Program-made: the position numbers and the translations under genes
The notes under the pieces: generated by a model
What the model saw: the letters and a program-made list of their open reading frames with translations, nothing else
Databases searched by the model: none
Told to the model about the DNA's origin: nothing
Assembly (NCBI RefSeq): GCF_000283655.1
Contig: NC_016622.1
Span: 1,128,501-1,192,500 of the forward strand
Source: Azospirillum lipoferum 4B
Lineage (GTDB): Bacteria; Pseudomonadota; Alphaproteobacteria; Azospirillales; Azospirillaceae
Direction of reading: 5' to 3'
DNA: 64,000 nucleotides
Shown: piece by piece, positions 27,912 to 36,582 of the stretch
Layout of the letters: each line of letters starts with the position of its first letter
Numbering within the stretch: the first letter of the stretch is position 1

Positions 27912-28457
27912 TGCGGTCGCTGGCTCCTGTTGCGGCAAGTGACTGTGGAGAGTGACACCTGTGTGACCAAAGGTCGCGGCGGATACAAGCGGCAGCGTTG
28001 GGCTCTGCTGGATTTTAGCGAAATGTTCACATTTCACCGGCTCGACGACACGATTTACCAAATAAAAACGGCCCAAAAGGTAATCTTCGCGACCTGCATC
28101 ATATGCGGATATGGCGGGCAGCGCTTGATCCGAAAAGAACGCTTCCACACAAGGCGGCTATGCACCGTATCGGTGCCACTGTTCTGCTTAAGCTGGATGG
28201 AAACTGCCGAACCCTTGACGGACATATCATTGCATGCCTGCGACCGATGGCTGCGCAATTGATTTGCGCTTTGCACACAGCACGTTATGATTGGATGACG
28301 CAGCCAGGACCATTCGTGTCAAGGTGGTATCACCTGGAAGGCATGGATCCGACCGACGCTTTGCCGCCAGGTACCCTCACGGGCAACCGCCCGGCGCTTG
28401 CACCCGGTGGGCGGGAATGGTTGTTGGATTGGTAACGACGGCAGAGAGATTGTCGGT
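27912..28457. other. Long intergenic region upstream of aguB and a MarR gene
   Basis: About 545 bases separate the divergent aguB and MarR genes. The stretch is noticeably more AT-rich than its surroundings (for example TTTACCAAATAAAAACGG near 28055). Reading frames in it look like noise: no family match and no good start site. It probably holds regulatory sequence for one or both genes; no specific operator could be assigned. Confidence 0.5.
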
Positions 28458-28973
28458 ATGGAGGCGTCTGTCAAGGGGTGGGAGCCGGAGCGCCCCGACG
28501 GTTCGGAGGATGCGGCCGGTTCGGCCGACGGTGCTTTATCGTTCGTCGTCCGTGACGTGAACCGCGCATTCGCCCGCGCTCTGCAGACGCGCATCGCACG
28601 ATCGGGCGTCAGCATGGGGCAATGGTTCTTCCTGCGCGCCCTGTGGGAGGAGGACGGCCTGACCCAACGCGAACTCAGCCACCGCGTCGGCATGATGGAG
28701 CCGACCACCGTCACCGCCGTCAACGTGATGGAAGGGCAGGGTCTGGTCCAGCGCGTGCGCAACAGCCACGACCGCCGCAAGATGAACATCTTCCTGACCG
28801 ACAAGGGCCGGGCGCTTCGCGATTCGATGATGCCCAGCGCGTCGGAAATCGCTCAGCTCGCCATTCAGGGCATCACGCCGGACGAGCTGGATCTGACGCT
28901 GGACGTGCTGCGCCGGGTCGGCGCAAACCTCAACGCCGCAGCGGCGTCCGCCCGCGACGGCGAGGACGAGTGA
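28458..28973 (+). CDS. MarR family transcriptional regulator
   Basis: This is a 171-residue winged-helix regulator. The MarR region is clear: MGQWFFLRALWEEDGLTQRELS, the recognition helix MMEPTTVTAVNVMEGQGLVQR and the wing DRRKMNIFLTDKGRALRD. An acidic, Ser-rich N-terminal extension precedes the domain. The chosen ATG 28458 gives MEASVKGWEPE; upstream in-frame starts are less likely. The target is unknown, and the convergent pentapeptide gene is probably not in its operon. Confidence 0.85.
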   Translation: MEASVKGWEPERPDGSEDAAGSADGALSFVVRDVNRAFARALQTRIARSGVSMGQWFFLRALWEEDGLTQRELSHRVGMMEPTTVTAVNVMEGQGLVQRVRNSHDRRKMNIFLTDKGRALRDSMMPSASEIAQLAIQGITPDELDLTLDVLRRVGANLNAAAASARDGEDE

Positions 28974-28975
28974 AC

Positions 28976-29001
28976 CGGGCGGCCTTCCGCCGCCCTTTTC
29001 G
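28976..29001 (+). terminator. Rho-independent terminator after the MarR gene
   Basis: GGGCGGC and GCCGCCC form a perfect seven-base stem with a five-base loop, followed by TTTT. It begins three bases after the MarR stop and also faces the convergent pentapeptide gene. Confidence 0.8.
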
Positions 29002-29018
29002 ATAGACGTAAAGCGACC

Positions 29019-30335
29019 TCAATCGTCGTCCGGGTCGGGCGGCGGCGGCAGGCTGGCGCCGGTCAGATTCGCTCCGGTGAACTTGGCGTCACGGATATTC
29101 GCGTCGCTCAGGATCGCGCCGGTCAGGTTGGCATTGGCGAAATCGCAGCCCGACAGGTTGGCTCCGCGCAGATTGGTGCGGACGCAGGACGCGTCGGTCA
29201 GCCGCGCGCCCGTCAGGTTCGCCGCCCACAGCCGTCCGGTCGGCTGACCGTCCGGCCCCTTGATGTCGACCCAGCCGATGCCGGCCCCGTCCAGCCGCAC
29301 CCCATCCATGTTGGCGCCGCGCAGATTGGCGCCGTCCAGGATTGCGCCGCCGAGGTCGGCGCCGGCCAGCACCGCTTCGGAGATGTCGCACATGATCAGC
29401 AACGCCTCGCGCAGCTTGGCGCCGCTGAGGTTGGCGCGCTTCAGATTGGCACCGGACAGATTTACGCCAGACAGATCGATGTGGCTGAGATCGGCGCCGG
29501 CCAAATCGGCCCGCGCACCCATCGTGCCGTTGGTGTTGATCCAGGTGTAATGGCTGTGCAGGGCCTGCTGGATCTGGACGGAGAAATTGTCGGCCGACCG
29601 CGCCAGATTGGCGCCGGTGGTGTCGGCCCCGGCCAGATCGGCACCTTCCAGCTTGGCACCCTGCAGGTCGGCATTGCGCAGGTTGGCGCCGGCCAGCATC
29701 GCGCCGGTGAGGTTGGCGTCGCGCAGAACGGCACCCTGCAGGTTCACGCCCGACAGGTTGCTGCCGCGCAGATCGGCGCGGGCGAGGTTGCAGCTTTTCA
29801 TGCTGGCCCGCATCAGCGTGGCGCCGGTCAGCAGCGCGCCCTCGCAATCGGCACCGTTCATCGACACGTCGGTCAGGTCCGCACCCGACAGGTTGGCGTT
29901 GTTCAGCGACGCGTCGTCGAAATCGGTGCCCGACAGGTCGGATCGGACGAAATCCAGCCCCTTGCCGCCCTTGCTTCCGCCCGGCCCGCCATAGAGCAGG
30001 GCGCCGCCGCGCAGGTCGGCCTCCTTCAGAATGGCGCGCTTCATCTTGGCGCCGCGCATGTGGGCGCCGCGCAGGTCGGCACGGTACAGGTTGCAGCCGG
30101 ACAGATCGGCCTTGGTCAGATGGGCGGCGAACAGATCCGCGGTGCTGAGATTGGCGTTGGACAGGTCGCAGTGGGACAGGTTGGCACCTGACAGTTTGCC
30201 CTGCGCCAGATTGACGCCGGAGAGGTTTGAGCCTTCCATGTTCGCCATGGTCAGGTTGGCGCGCGAGCCGCCCGACTTGTTTTTCAGCCAGCGCTCGTGC
30301 TTCTCCAGCACGGCAACCAACTCGTGCGGTGTCAT
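29019..30335 (-). CDS. Pentapeptide-repeat protein
   Basis: This is a 438-residue protein whose body is pentapeptide repeats of the A(D/N)Lxx type (for example GANLS, ADLSG, ANLRG) in several blocks, forming a right-handed quadrilateral beta helix. Two interruptions are visible, one near residues 112-128 (GGPGGSKGGKG) and one near 250-275 (QIQQALHSHYTW). The N terminus has a short helical cap, LVAVLEKHERWLKNKSGGSRANL. Some family members protect DNA gyrase, but nothing here shows that. The C terminus ends in PPPPDPDDD. Confidence 0.88.
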   Translation of the reverse strand: MTPHELVAVLEKHERWLKNKSGGSRANLTMANMEGSNLSGVNLAQGKLSGANLSHCDLSNANLSTADLFAAHLTKADLSGCNLYRADLRGAHMRGAKMKRAILKEADLRGGALLYGGPGGSKGGKGLDFVRSDLSGTDFDDASLNNANLSGADLTDVSMNGADCEGALLTGATLMRASMKSCNLARADLRGSNLSGVNLQGAVLRDANLTGAMLAGANLRNADLQGAKLEGADLAGADTTGANLARSADNFSVQIQQALHSHYTWINTNGTMGARADLAGADLSHIDLSGVNLSGANLKRANLSGAKLREALLIMCDISEAVLAGADLGGAILDGANLRGANMDGVRLDGAGIGWVDIKGPDGQPTGRLWAANLTGARLTDASCVRTNLRGANLSGCDFANANLTGAILSDANIRDAKFTGANLTGASLPPPPDPDDD

Positions 30336-30512
30336 CGGCCCTGTCCGGTCTGTCTGATTGCGTGGTCCATCGATAGACCAGTGTCCTAAAATAATCTATG
30401 CCAAAGGTTAAGGCCGCTTTCAGTGCGTGAACGGCTTGGCGCGGCGGCGCCCGCGCCCCATCTCGGGGACGTCGGGCACCGGACCGCCTGTCATAGCAAG
30501 GAGTTGGGGATC

Positions 30513-31232
30513 ATGTCGGGTGGACACACGCTTGCGGCGTTCGACACCGAATTGGCGGAGCTGCGGACCGCCATCGACCGTATGGGCGAGCTGGTGGAGC
30601 GGCAGGTCGGGCTTGCGCTCGATTCGCTGGCCGGTCCGGACGCCGATATCGCGGGCGAGGTACTGAAGGGCGACGCCGAGATCGACCATCTGGAGATGGA
30701 GGTGGAGGCGATGACCGTCCGCATGCTGGCTCTGCGCCAGCCGATGGCCAAGGACCTGCGCGAGATCGTCGCGGCGTTGAAGATCGCCTCCAACCTGGAA
30801 CGGATGGGCGATTTCGCCGGCTCCGTCGCCAAGCGGGCGGTCACGCTCTCCACCCTGCCGGTGGCGCCGCCGGTCGCCTCGCTGGTCCGGATGGGCCGCA
30901 TGGTCCAGGCGATGATCGGCGACATGCGCCGCGCCTACACCGAACAGAACGCCGATCTGGCCGCTTCCGTCCGCGATTGCGACGGGGAGGTCGATGCCGC
31001 CTATACCGCGCTGTTCCGCGAATTCCTGACCTACATGATGGAAACGCCGGCCCAGATCACCGGCTGCACCCATCTGCTGTTCGCCGCCAAGTCGATCGAG
31101 CGAATCGGCGACCATGCCACCAACGTGGCGGAGAACATCAGCTTCCTGGTCAAGGGCCGCCTGCCCTCGGACGAGCGCCGCAAGGAGGACCTCAGCAGCT
31201 ACGCCGTCGCTCCGCCGCCGGAACAGGCGTGA
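30513..31232 (+). CDS. phoU: Phosphate transport system regulator PhoU
   Basis: This is a 239-residue all-helical protein with two PhoU repeats, each ending in a metal-binding motif: EIVAALKIASNLERMGDFA near residue 90 and LLFAAKSIERIGDHATNVAENI near 195. It modulates signalling between the Pst transporter and the PhoR/PhoB pair. ATG 30513 (MSGGHTLAAFD) has AAGGAG about nine bases upstream, so the longer frame is rejected. The usual pstSCAB and phoB genes are absent next to it here. Confidence 0.93.
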   Translation: MSGGHTLAAFDTELAELRTAIDRMGELVERQVGLALDSLAGPDADIAGEVLKGDAEIDHLEMEVEAMTVRMLALRQPMAKDLREIVAALKIASNLERMGDFAGSVAKRAVTLSTLPVAPPVASLVRMGRMVQAMIGDMRRAYTEQNADLAASVRDCDGEVDAAYTALFREFLTYMMETPAQITGCTHLLFAAKSIERIGDHATNVAENISFLVKGRLPSDERRKEDLSSYAVAPPPEQA

Positions 31233-31233
31233 A

Positions 31234-31438
31234 CAAAGCCCCTCTCCCCTTGCGGGGCGGGATCGGCCAAACGCCAACGGCGTTTTGCCGACCCGCGGGT
31301 TGGGGTGAGGGGGCAAAAATCGTTAGTTTCCAACGGTCTGCGACCGGCTACACCCCTCATCCCAACCCTTCTCCCGCAAGGGGAGAAGGGCTTCCAGCAG
31401 CGCAACGCCGTCACTCGAATTCCCAAATGCAATTGCCC
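31234..31438. repeat. Dispersed intergenic repeat, copy 1
   Basis: A 79-base segment at 31234-31312 is base-for-base identical to 47895-47973. Farther on (31402-31438) the sequence CGCAACGCCGTCACTCGAAT, ending in CCCAAATGCAATTGCC, matches the right end of the second copy. Between them are hairpins built from CCTTCTCCCGCAAGGGGAG-type arms. The unit resembles the REP-like mobile intergenic repeats seen in Azospirillum genomes. It lies in the phoU-trpE(G) gap. Confidence 0.8.
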
Positions 31439-31459
31439 TGGAGGCATGAACGCCGGGGC

Positions 31460-31488
31460 TTGACAGCCGGCCGCGGCTTGTGGTGCGC
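31460..31488 (+). promoter_or_regulatory. Predicted trp promoter
   Basis: A perfect TTGACA lies at 31460-31465. A 17-base spacer places the -10 window at 31483-31488, where the sequence is GC-rich and weak. A transcript from here would begin near 31496, at the leader-peptide ATG itself, as in Sinorhizobium meliloti trpL where the leader is translated from an almost leaderless start. The -35 is solid, the rest is inference. Confidence 0.5.
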
Positions 31489-31496
31489 TTGTGGAC

Positions 31497-31574
31497 ATGA
31501 CCAAGTCCTCGCCCCTCCTGTCGCAGCATTGGTGGTGGCCCGTCTCCAACGGGCCGGCCTGGCGACGCGTGTGA
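31497..31574 (+). CDS. trpL: trp operon leader peptide, 25 residues with WWW
   Basis: The reading frame ATG to TGA encodes MTKSSPLLSQHWWWPVSNGP and then AWRRV, with three consecutive Trp codons (31530-31538) and a fourth at residue 22. This is the hallmark of Trp-controlled attenuation. It lies 150 bases before trpE(G) and overlaps the attenuator structures. In S. meliloti the equivalent peptide also acts in trans on its own. There is no clear ribosome binding site, consistent with leaderless translation. Confidence 0.88.
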   Translation: MTKSSPLLSQHWWWPVSNGPAWRRV

Positions 31575-31626
31575 ACGTGGATTGACGACAAAAGGCCGCC
31601 CGGTGCATCCGGAGCGGCCTTTTTTC
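31537..31626 (+). promoter_or_regulatory. trpE(G) transcription attenuator
   Basis: Three alternative structures fit. Segment 1 (GGCCCGT, 31537-31543) pairs with segment 2 (ACGGGCC, 31549-31555). Segment 2 (31551-31560) can instead pair with segment 3 (31593-31601) as antiterminator. Segment 3 (AGGCCGC at 31593) with segment 4 (GCGGCCT, 31614-31620) followed by TTTTTT is the terminator. A ribosome stalled on the Trp codons would cover segment 1 and favour readthrough into trpE(G). Confidence 0.88.
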
Positions 31627-31724
31627 CTGACCCGGCAGCGGGTCATCCGACGGAAAGACGGACAGGCAGGCGGAAGCACCGTGCGGCGTCACCAGCAAGA
31701 CGCCCGAACCGGAGCCCCGCCGCC

Positions 31725-33986
31725 ATGACGCCCTCCCATCTCTTTCCCTCCCACATCTTCCTGGCCGATCCCGCTTTTCTCGACCCGTTCGCCACCACGA
31801 CCGGGGGCGGGCTGGAAGTGTGCCGCACCGGTGAGCCGGTGGGGATCGCAGATGCACTCGAAACGCTCGCCACGGCGCTGGACGAGCGGCGCGGCCTGCT
31901 GCTGTCCGGCGGGGTGGAGGCACCCGGCCGCTACCGTCGCCAAGCGATGGGCTTCGTCGACCCGCCCCTGTCGGTGACCGCCCGCGGCCGAACGGTGCGG
32001 ATCGACGCGCTGAATCCGCGCGGCCGCCTTCTGCTGCCCGCCATCGCCAGCGCACTCGACGGGCATGAGGCGCTGGCCGGGCTGGAGGTGACGGCCGGCC
32101 GCATCACCGCACTCGTCCGCCGGCCGACGGGCGTCTTTGCGGAGGAGGAGCGCAGCCGCCAGCCATCGGTCTTCAGCGTGCTGCGGGCGTCGATGGCGCT
32201 GTTCGCCTGCGCGGACGAGCCGTTCCTGGGCCTCTACGGCGCCTTCGGCTACGACCTCGCCTTCCAGTTCGAACCGATCCGGCGCCGGCTGGAGCGGCCG
32301 GACGACCAGCGCGATCTCGTGCTGTACCTGCCCGACCGGCTGCTGGTCGTCGACCACGGCGCCGGGGTGGCCCGCCGCTTCGCTTACGAGTTCGTGGTGG
32401 ACGGCACGTCCACCGAGGGGGTTGCCGGCGGCGGCCGGACCCATGCCTACCGCCCCGACACCAACGCCGCCGCGGGGTGCGACCATGTGCCCGGCGAGTA
32501 CCAGCAGGCGGTGCGGGCGGCGAAGGAGGCCTTCCGCCGCGGCGACCTGTTCGAGGTGGTTCCCGGCCAGACCTTTGCCGAGCCCTGCGCCGACAGCCCC
32601 TCCACCGTCTTCCGCCGCCTGCGTGCCGCCAATCCCGCCCCCTACGAGGCGCTGATCAATCTGGGTGATGGCGAGTTCCTGGTCGCCGCCAGCCCGGAGA
32701 TGTATGTCCGCGTCGGCACCGGTCCCATGGCCGGGCGGGTGGAGACCTGTCCGATCTCCGGCACGGTGGCGCGCGGTGCCGACGCGCTGGGCGACGCGGC
32801 ACAGATCCTGACGCTGCTGAACTCCGCCAAGGACGCGGCGGAGCTGACCATGTGCACCGACGTCGACCGCAACGACAAGGCGCGGGTGTGCGAGCCCGGC
32901 TCGGTCCGGGTGGTCGGCCGGCGGATGATCGAGCTGTACTCTCGCCTGATCCACACGGTCGACCATGTGGAAGGACGGCTGCGCGACGGATTCGATGCGC
33001 TGGACGCCTTCCTCTCCCACAGCTGGGCGGTCACGGTGACCGGAGCGCCGAAGCGCTGGGCCATGCAGTTCCTGGAGGACACCGAACGGTCGCCGCGCCG
33101 CTGGTATGGCGGAGCCTTCGGCCGCATCGGCTTCGACGGCGGGATGGACACCGGCCTGACGCTGCGCACCATCCGCATGAAGGACGGGGTCGCCTTCGTC
33201 CGTGCCGGCGCGACGCTGCTGTCCGACAGCGACCCGGAGGCGGAAGATGCCGAATGCCGCCTGAAGGCCTCCGCCTTCCTCGACGCTGTGCGGGGGAAGG
33301 GAGCGTCGCCGAAGCTGGCGCTGGTTGCCGCCGCGGCATCCTCCGCCGCCCGGCGGAGCGGGGAGGGGCGGCGGGTGCTGCTGGTCGACCATGACGACAG
33401 CTTCGTCCACACGCTGGCCGATTATTTCCGCCGGACCGGGGCGATGGTGACGACTCTGCGCCACGGCCATGCGCGGGCGGCGCTGCGGGACGACCCGCCC
33501 GACCTGCTGGTGCTGTCGCCTGGGCCCGGACGTCCTGAGGACTTCGACGTCGGCGGCAGCGTACGAACGGCCTTGGAGCTCGGCGTTCCGGTATTCGGGG
33601 TCTGCCTGGGTCTGCAGGGGATGGCGGAAAGCTTCGGCGCGACGTTGGACCGCTTGCCGGAGCCGATGCACGGCAAGGCCTCCTCCCTGATCCACCAGGG
33701 CTGCGGGCTGTTCGAGGGACTGCCGCAGGGAATGCGGGTCGGCCGTTACCATTCGCTGGTCGCAAAGCGCGACAGCCTGCCGCCTGACCTGCGCGTCACG
33801 GCCGAGACGGAGGACGGAACCGTGATGGCGATCGAGCACCGGACGCTGCCGCTGGCCGCCGTGCAGTTCCATCCCGAATCGATCCTGACGCTCGACGGCG
33901 GCCATGGGCTGGCGCTGATCGACACCGTGATGGCGACGCTGGCGACGCGCGGCGGCAGGCTGCCGGAACGGGAGGAGGCGGCCTGA
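31725..33986 (+). CDS. trpE(G): Anthranilate synthase, fused TrpE-TrpG
   Basis: This 753-residue fusion makes anthranilate from chorismate and glutamine. The TrpE part (about residues 1-520) contains FEVVPGQTFAEP, CPISGTVARGAD, DVDRNDKARVCEPGS and GGAFGRIGFDGGMDTGLTLR, the chorismate-binding region. The TrpG part (from about 545) has LLVDHDDSFVHTLADYFR, the nucleophile in GVCLGLQGM (C near 627) and the HPE of AVQFHPESI. The fused form is typical of rhizobia and Azospirillum. It is controlled by the attenuator upstream. It ends convergent to a histidine kinase. Confidence 0.96.
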   Translation: MTPSHLFPSHIFLADPAFLDPFATTTGGGLEVCRTGEPVGIADALETLATALDERRGLLLSGGVEAPGRYRRQAMGFVDPPLSVTARGRTVRIDALNPRGRLLLPAIASALDGHEALAGLEVTAGRITALVRRPTGVFAEEERSRQPSVFSVLRASMALFACADEPFLGLYGAFGYDLAFQFEPIRRRLERPDDQRDLVLYLPDRLLVVDHGAGVARRFAYEFVVDGTSTEGVAGGGRTHAYRPDTNAAAGCDHVPGEYQQAVRAAKEAFRRGDLFEVVPGQTFAEPCADSPSTVFRRLRAANPAPYEALINLGDGEFLVAASPEMYVRVGTGPMAGRVETCPISGTVARGADALGDAAQILTLLNSAKDAAELTMCTDVDRNDKARVCEPGSVRVVGRRMIELYSRLIHTVDHVEGRLRDGFDALDAFLSHSWAVTVTGAPKRWAMQFLEDTERSPRRWYGGAFGRIGFDGGMDTGLTLRTIRMKDGVAFVRAGATLLSDSDPEAEDAECRLKASAFLDAVRGKGASPKLALVAAAASSAARRSGEGRRVLLVDHDDSFVHTLADYFRRTGAMVTTLRHGHARAALRDDPPDLLVLSPGPGRPEDFDVGGSVRTALELGVPVFGVCLGLQGMAESFGATLDRLPEPMHGKASSLIHQGCGLFEGLPQGMRVGRYHSLVAKRDSLPPDLRVTAETEDGTVMAIEHRTLPLAAVQFHPESILTLDGGHGLALIDTVMATLATRGGRLPEREEAA

Positions 33987-33995
33987 GAGGGGACA

Positions 33996-34029
33996 CCGGG
34001 GGAACGTGGCGCGCTGCCCGCTCCCCCGG
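33996..34029 (+). terminator. Possible hairpin between trpE(G) and the kinase gene
   Basis: CCGGGGGA at 33996-34003 pairs perfectly with TCCCCCGG at 34022-34029 around an 18-base loop. There is no T tract, so it is a weak candidate for termination of either convergent gene. Confidence 0.3.
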
Positions 34030-34039
34030 CTGCACGCGG

Positions 34040-35416
34040 TCACACCGGCAGCCGGATCACCGCGCGCAGGCCGCCATAGGGGCTGTCGTCCAGCGTGATG
34101 TCGCCGCCATGGCTGCGCGCCACGTCGCGGGCGATGGTCAGCCCCAGGCCCGAACCGCCGGTGTCCAGGTTGCGGCTGCTGTCGACGCGGAAGAAGGGCT
34201 TGAACACGTCTTCGCGCAGATAGGGCGGGATGCCGGGGCCGTCGTCGTCGACGGTGATCTCGATCACCCCCTCCTTCCGTTCGGCCTTGACCCAGGCGGT
34301 GCCGGCATGGCGACCGGCATTGACCAGAAGGTTGGCGATGCAGCGGCGGACCGCGTTGGGCCGCAACGGCAGGAGCAGCCCCTCCGGCGCCGACAGCGTC
34401 ACCTCCGTCCCGTCGCGCCGGGCGCCGGAGGCGACCTCGTTCAGAAGCCGGGTCAGGTCGGTCGGCTGCACCGCCTCGGTCCCTTCGCCGCGGGCGAAGG
34501 CAAGATAGCCCTCGATCATCTGCTCCATCTCGGCGACGTCGGCCTTCAGCTCCTCCACCTCGGGGTCGAGGTCGGGATGCTCGATCATGTCCAGCGCCAG
34601 CTTCATCCGGGTCAGCGGGGTGCGCAGGTCGTGGCTGACGCCGGCCAGCATCTCCGTCCGCTGGTTCATCTGGCGCTGGATGCGTTCGCGCATCAGCAGG
34701 AAGGCGGAGGCCGCCTGCCGCACCTCCGTCGCCCCTTCCATCTTGAAGTTGGAGACGTCGCGGCCCTTGCCCAGCGCGTCGGCGGCGATGGCCAGCCGCT
34801 TGATCGGGCGGATCTGGTTGCGCATGAACAGGATCGCCACGGCGAACAGCACCACGGCCGACCCGACCATCCACAGGATGAAGATGTAGCTGGTCGGCGT
34901 GAACAGGCGGCGTTCCGGCGACATCACCGACAGGACCCCGTCGGCCATCTGCACCCGGATCTCGTACCATTCCCGCGCGACGCGGGTGTTGATGGCGAAG
35001 GGGCGGCCGATCCGTTCATCCAGCGCCTTGCCGAGCGTGCGTTCCAGCAGGCCGCTCAACTGGCGGCGCCGATCCGGCAGGAGCTGCCCCGGCTCCACCG
35101 TCACGATCAGATCGGTGGTGCGGGCTATGGTGGCCAGCGTCCAGTCACGCCCTTCCTGCGACGGGTCGTGCTCGATCATGGCGATCACGGTGGCGATGTC
35201 GCCGGCCACGGCATAGGCCAGACGGTTGGTCACCGTGTCCCAATGGCGGTCGTAGAAGATCCAGGTCGCCACCGCCTGGGCCAGGATCACCGGCGTGACG
35301 ATGATCAGCAGCGTCCGGCCGAACAGGGTGCGCGGCAGGAACCGCTTCAGGAACGGCGTGCGCCGCCGCCGTTCGGCCCGCCGGGCCGCGACCGTCCGCT
35401 CCGATGCCGCCGTCAA
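34040..35416 (-). CDS. EnvZ-like sensor histidine kinase
   Basis: This is a 458-residue membrane kinase. The first transmembrane helix is near residues 31-53, a periplasmic sensor part of about 110 residues follows, then a second helix (about 178-198), a HAMP domain and the phosphoacceptor H262 in SHDLRTPLTRMKLALDMIE. The ATPase domain shows NLLVNAGRHA, DDGPGIP and GGSGLGLTIARD. It overlaps the response regulator's stop by four bases, giving a coupled pair with it. The alphaproteobacterial relatives are called OmpR/EnvZ-like; the stimulus is unknown. Confidence 0.9.
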   Translation of the reverse strand: MTAASERTVAARRAERRRRTPFLKRFLPRTLFGRTLLIIVTPVILAQAVATWIFYDRHWDTVTNRLAYAVAGDIATVIAMIEHDPSQEGRDWTLATIARTTDLIVTVEPGQLLPDRRRQLSGLLERTLGKALDERIGRPFAINTRVAREWYEIRVQMADGVLSVMSPERRLFTPTSYIFILWMVGSAVVLFAVAILFMRNQIRPIKRLAIAADALGKGRDVSNFKMEGATEVRQAASAFLLMRERIQRQMNQRTEMLAGVSHDLRTPLTRMKLALDMIEHPDLDPEVEELKADVAEMEQMIEGYLAFARGEGTEAVQPTDLTRLLNEVASGARRDGTEVTLSAPEGLLLPLRPNAVRRCIANLLVNAGRHAGTAWVKAERKEGVIEITVDDDGPGIPPYLREDVFKPFFRVDSSRNLDTGGSGLGLTIARDVARSHGGDITLDDSPYGGLRAVIRLPV

Positions 35417-36114
35417 GGATCGGGCCTCAGCACATACCCCTCGCCGCGGACGGTGTGGAGATAGCGCGGCTCGCGCGGGTCGGCCTCGATCTTGCGGCGA
35501 AGGCGGGTGACCTGGACGTCGACGGTGCGGGCGTTGCCGGCGACCTTGCTGCGCTCCGTCAGCTCCTCGCGCGTGAAGGTGACGCCGGGGGAGGCGGCGA
35601 GGATGCGCAGAAGGCTCGCCTCCGCCGTGGTCAGGCGGATCACTTCGTCGCCTTGGCGCAGTTCGTCCCGGTCGGGCAGATAGGTCAGGGGGCCGAGCCT
35701 AACCGGCACGGCGGGCGGTGCCGCCGGTTCCGGCGCGCGCGCGGCCTGCCGGCGCAGGATGGAGTTGATGCGCAGCAGAAGTTCGCGCGGGTTGAAGGGC
35801 TTGGCGAGATAGTCGTCGGCCCCGGCCTCCAGCCCGGCGATGCGGTCGTCCGGCTCGTCGCGGGCGGTCAGCAGCAGGATCGGCAGATCGCGCTCGCGCC
35901 GCAGCGACTCGGTCAGCGACAGCCCGGATTCGCCCGGCATCATGATGTCGAGCACCAGCAGGTCGAAGGCCAGCCCGCCCAGTTGCGCGCGGGCATCCGC
36001 GGCGTCACGCGCGGTGCTGACCAGAAAGCCGTTGCCGGCAAGATACTTGCGCAGAAGCTCGCGCAGGCGGGTGTCGTCGTCGACGACCAGGATATGAGGC
36101 TGATCTTCGGTCAT
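35413..36114 (-). CDS. OmpR family response regulator
   Basis: This is a 233-residue regulator with a receiver domain (phosphorylated D56 in LLVLDIMMPG, K in YLAKPFNPRELLLR) and a C-terminal OmpR-type winged helix (NARTVDVQVTRLRRKIEADP, TVRGEGYVLRP). It is the upstream gene of the two-component pair and is cotranscribed with the kinase. No target promoter can be read from the window. Confidence 0.93.
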   Translation of the reverse strand: MTEDQPHILVVDDDTRLRELLRKYLAGNGFLVSTARDAADARAQLGGLAFDLLVLDIMMPGESGLSLTESLRRERDLPILLLTARDEPDDRIAGLEAGADDYLAKPFNPRELLLRINSILRRQAARAPEPAAPPAVPVRLGPLTYLPDRDELRQGDEVIRLTTAEASLLRILAASPGVTFTREELTERSKVAGNARTVDVQVTRLRRKIEADPREPRYLHTVRGEGYVLRPDP

Positions 36115-36282
36115 GGCGCGACTATAACGCGTGTCCCCGCAATCGACATAGTGGCACCATGTGGGAGGCTACGTGGGTGAGCATGGCGGGCAGTCGTGTA
36201 AGCGGTTGGCCGTTTTGCCCCCGTTCCGTGTTACCCTCCATATGTCCTTCTCAGAGGACCGAGAGACACAGGAGCGATCACG

Positions 36283-36561
36283 ATGGCCTACGACCACAGG
36301 TCCAACGACCCCCGGGACCTGGACGCCCAAGACCTCGCCGAAATGACCCGCAACTTCCTTGCGAAGGGCGGCAACATCGTTCAATGCCCGCCGGGCGCTT
36401 CCGAAAACGTGGTGTACCGCAAGGGCGGCTTCCGCCGCCGCACCCCCAATGACGCCAAGGCCGCCGCCGACAAGCCGGCGGACACCAACAGCGCGGAGGC
36501 CGGCGCCAAGGATGCCGGCCCGGCAGCGCCGGAGGCGAAGACGGGGTCGGGCGCCGGCTGA
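36283..36561 (+). CDS. Small conserved hypothetical protein
   Basis: This is a 92-residue soluble protein with a strong ribosome binding site (AGGAG before the ATG). The first half is compact and basic: NDPRDLDAQDLAEMTRNFL and ENVVYRKGGFRRRTP. The second half is an Ala/Asp/Glu-rich tail that looks disordered. I do not recognise a domain. It is divergent from the OmpR-type regulator and convergent with a MarR gene. Confidence 0.65.
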   Translation: MAYDHRSNDPRDLDAQDLAEMTRNFLAKGGNIVQCPPGASENVVYRKGGFRRRTPNDAKAAADKPADTNSAEAGAKDAGPAAPEAKTGSGAG

Positions 36562-36582
36562 GGCGTTTTCAGCGTCGCGTTT

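Noticed and set aside
28103-28435. A 110-residue reading frame in the gap before the MarR gene
   Set aside because: No ribosome binding site, no family resemblance and scattered composition; treated as chance.
31689-34970. A 1093-residue minus-strand frame over trpE(G) and the kinase
   Set aside because: It covers genes with clear motifs in their own frames; it is an antisense shadow.
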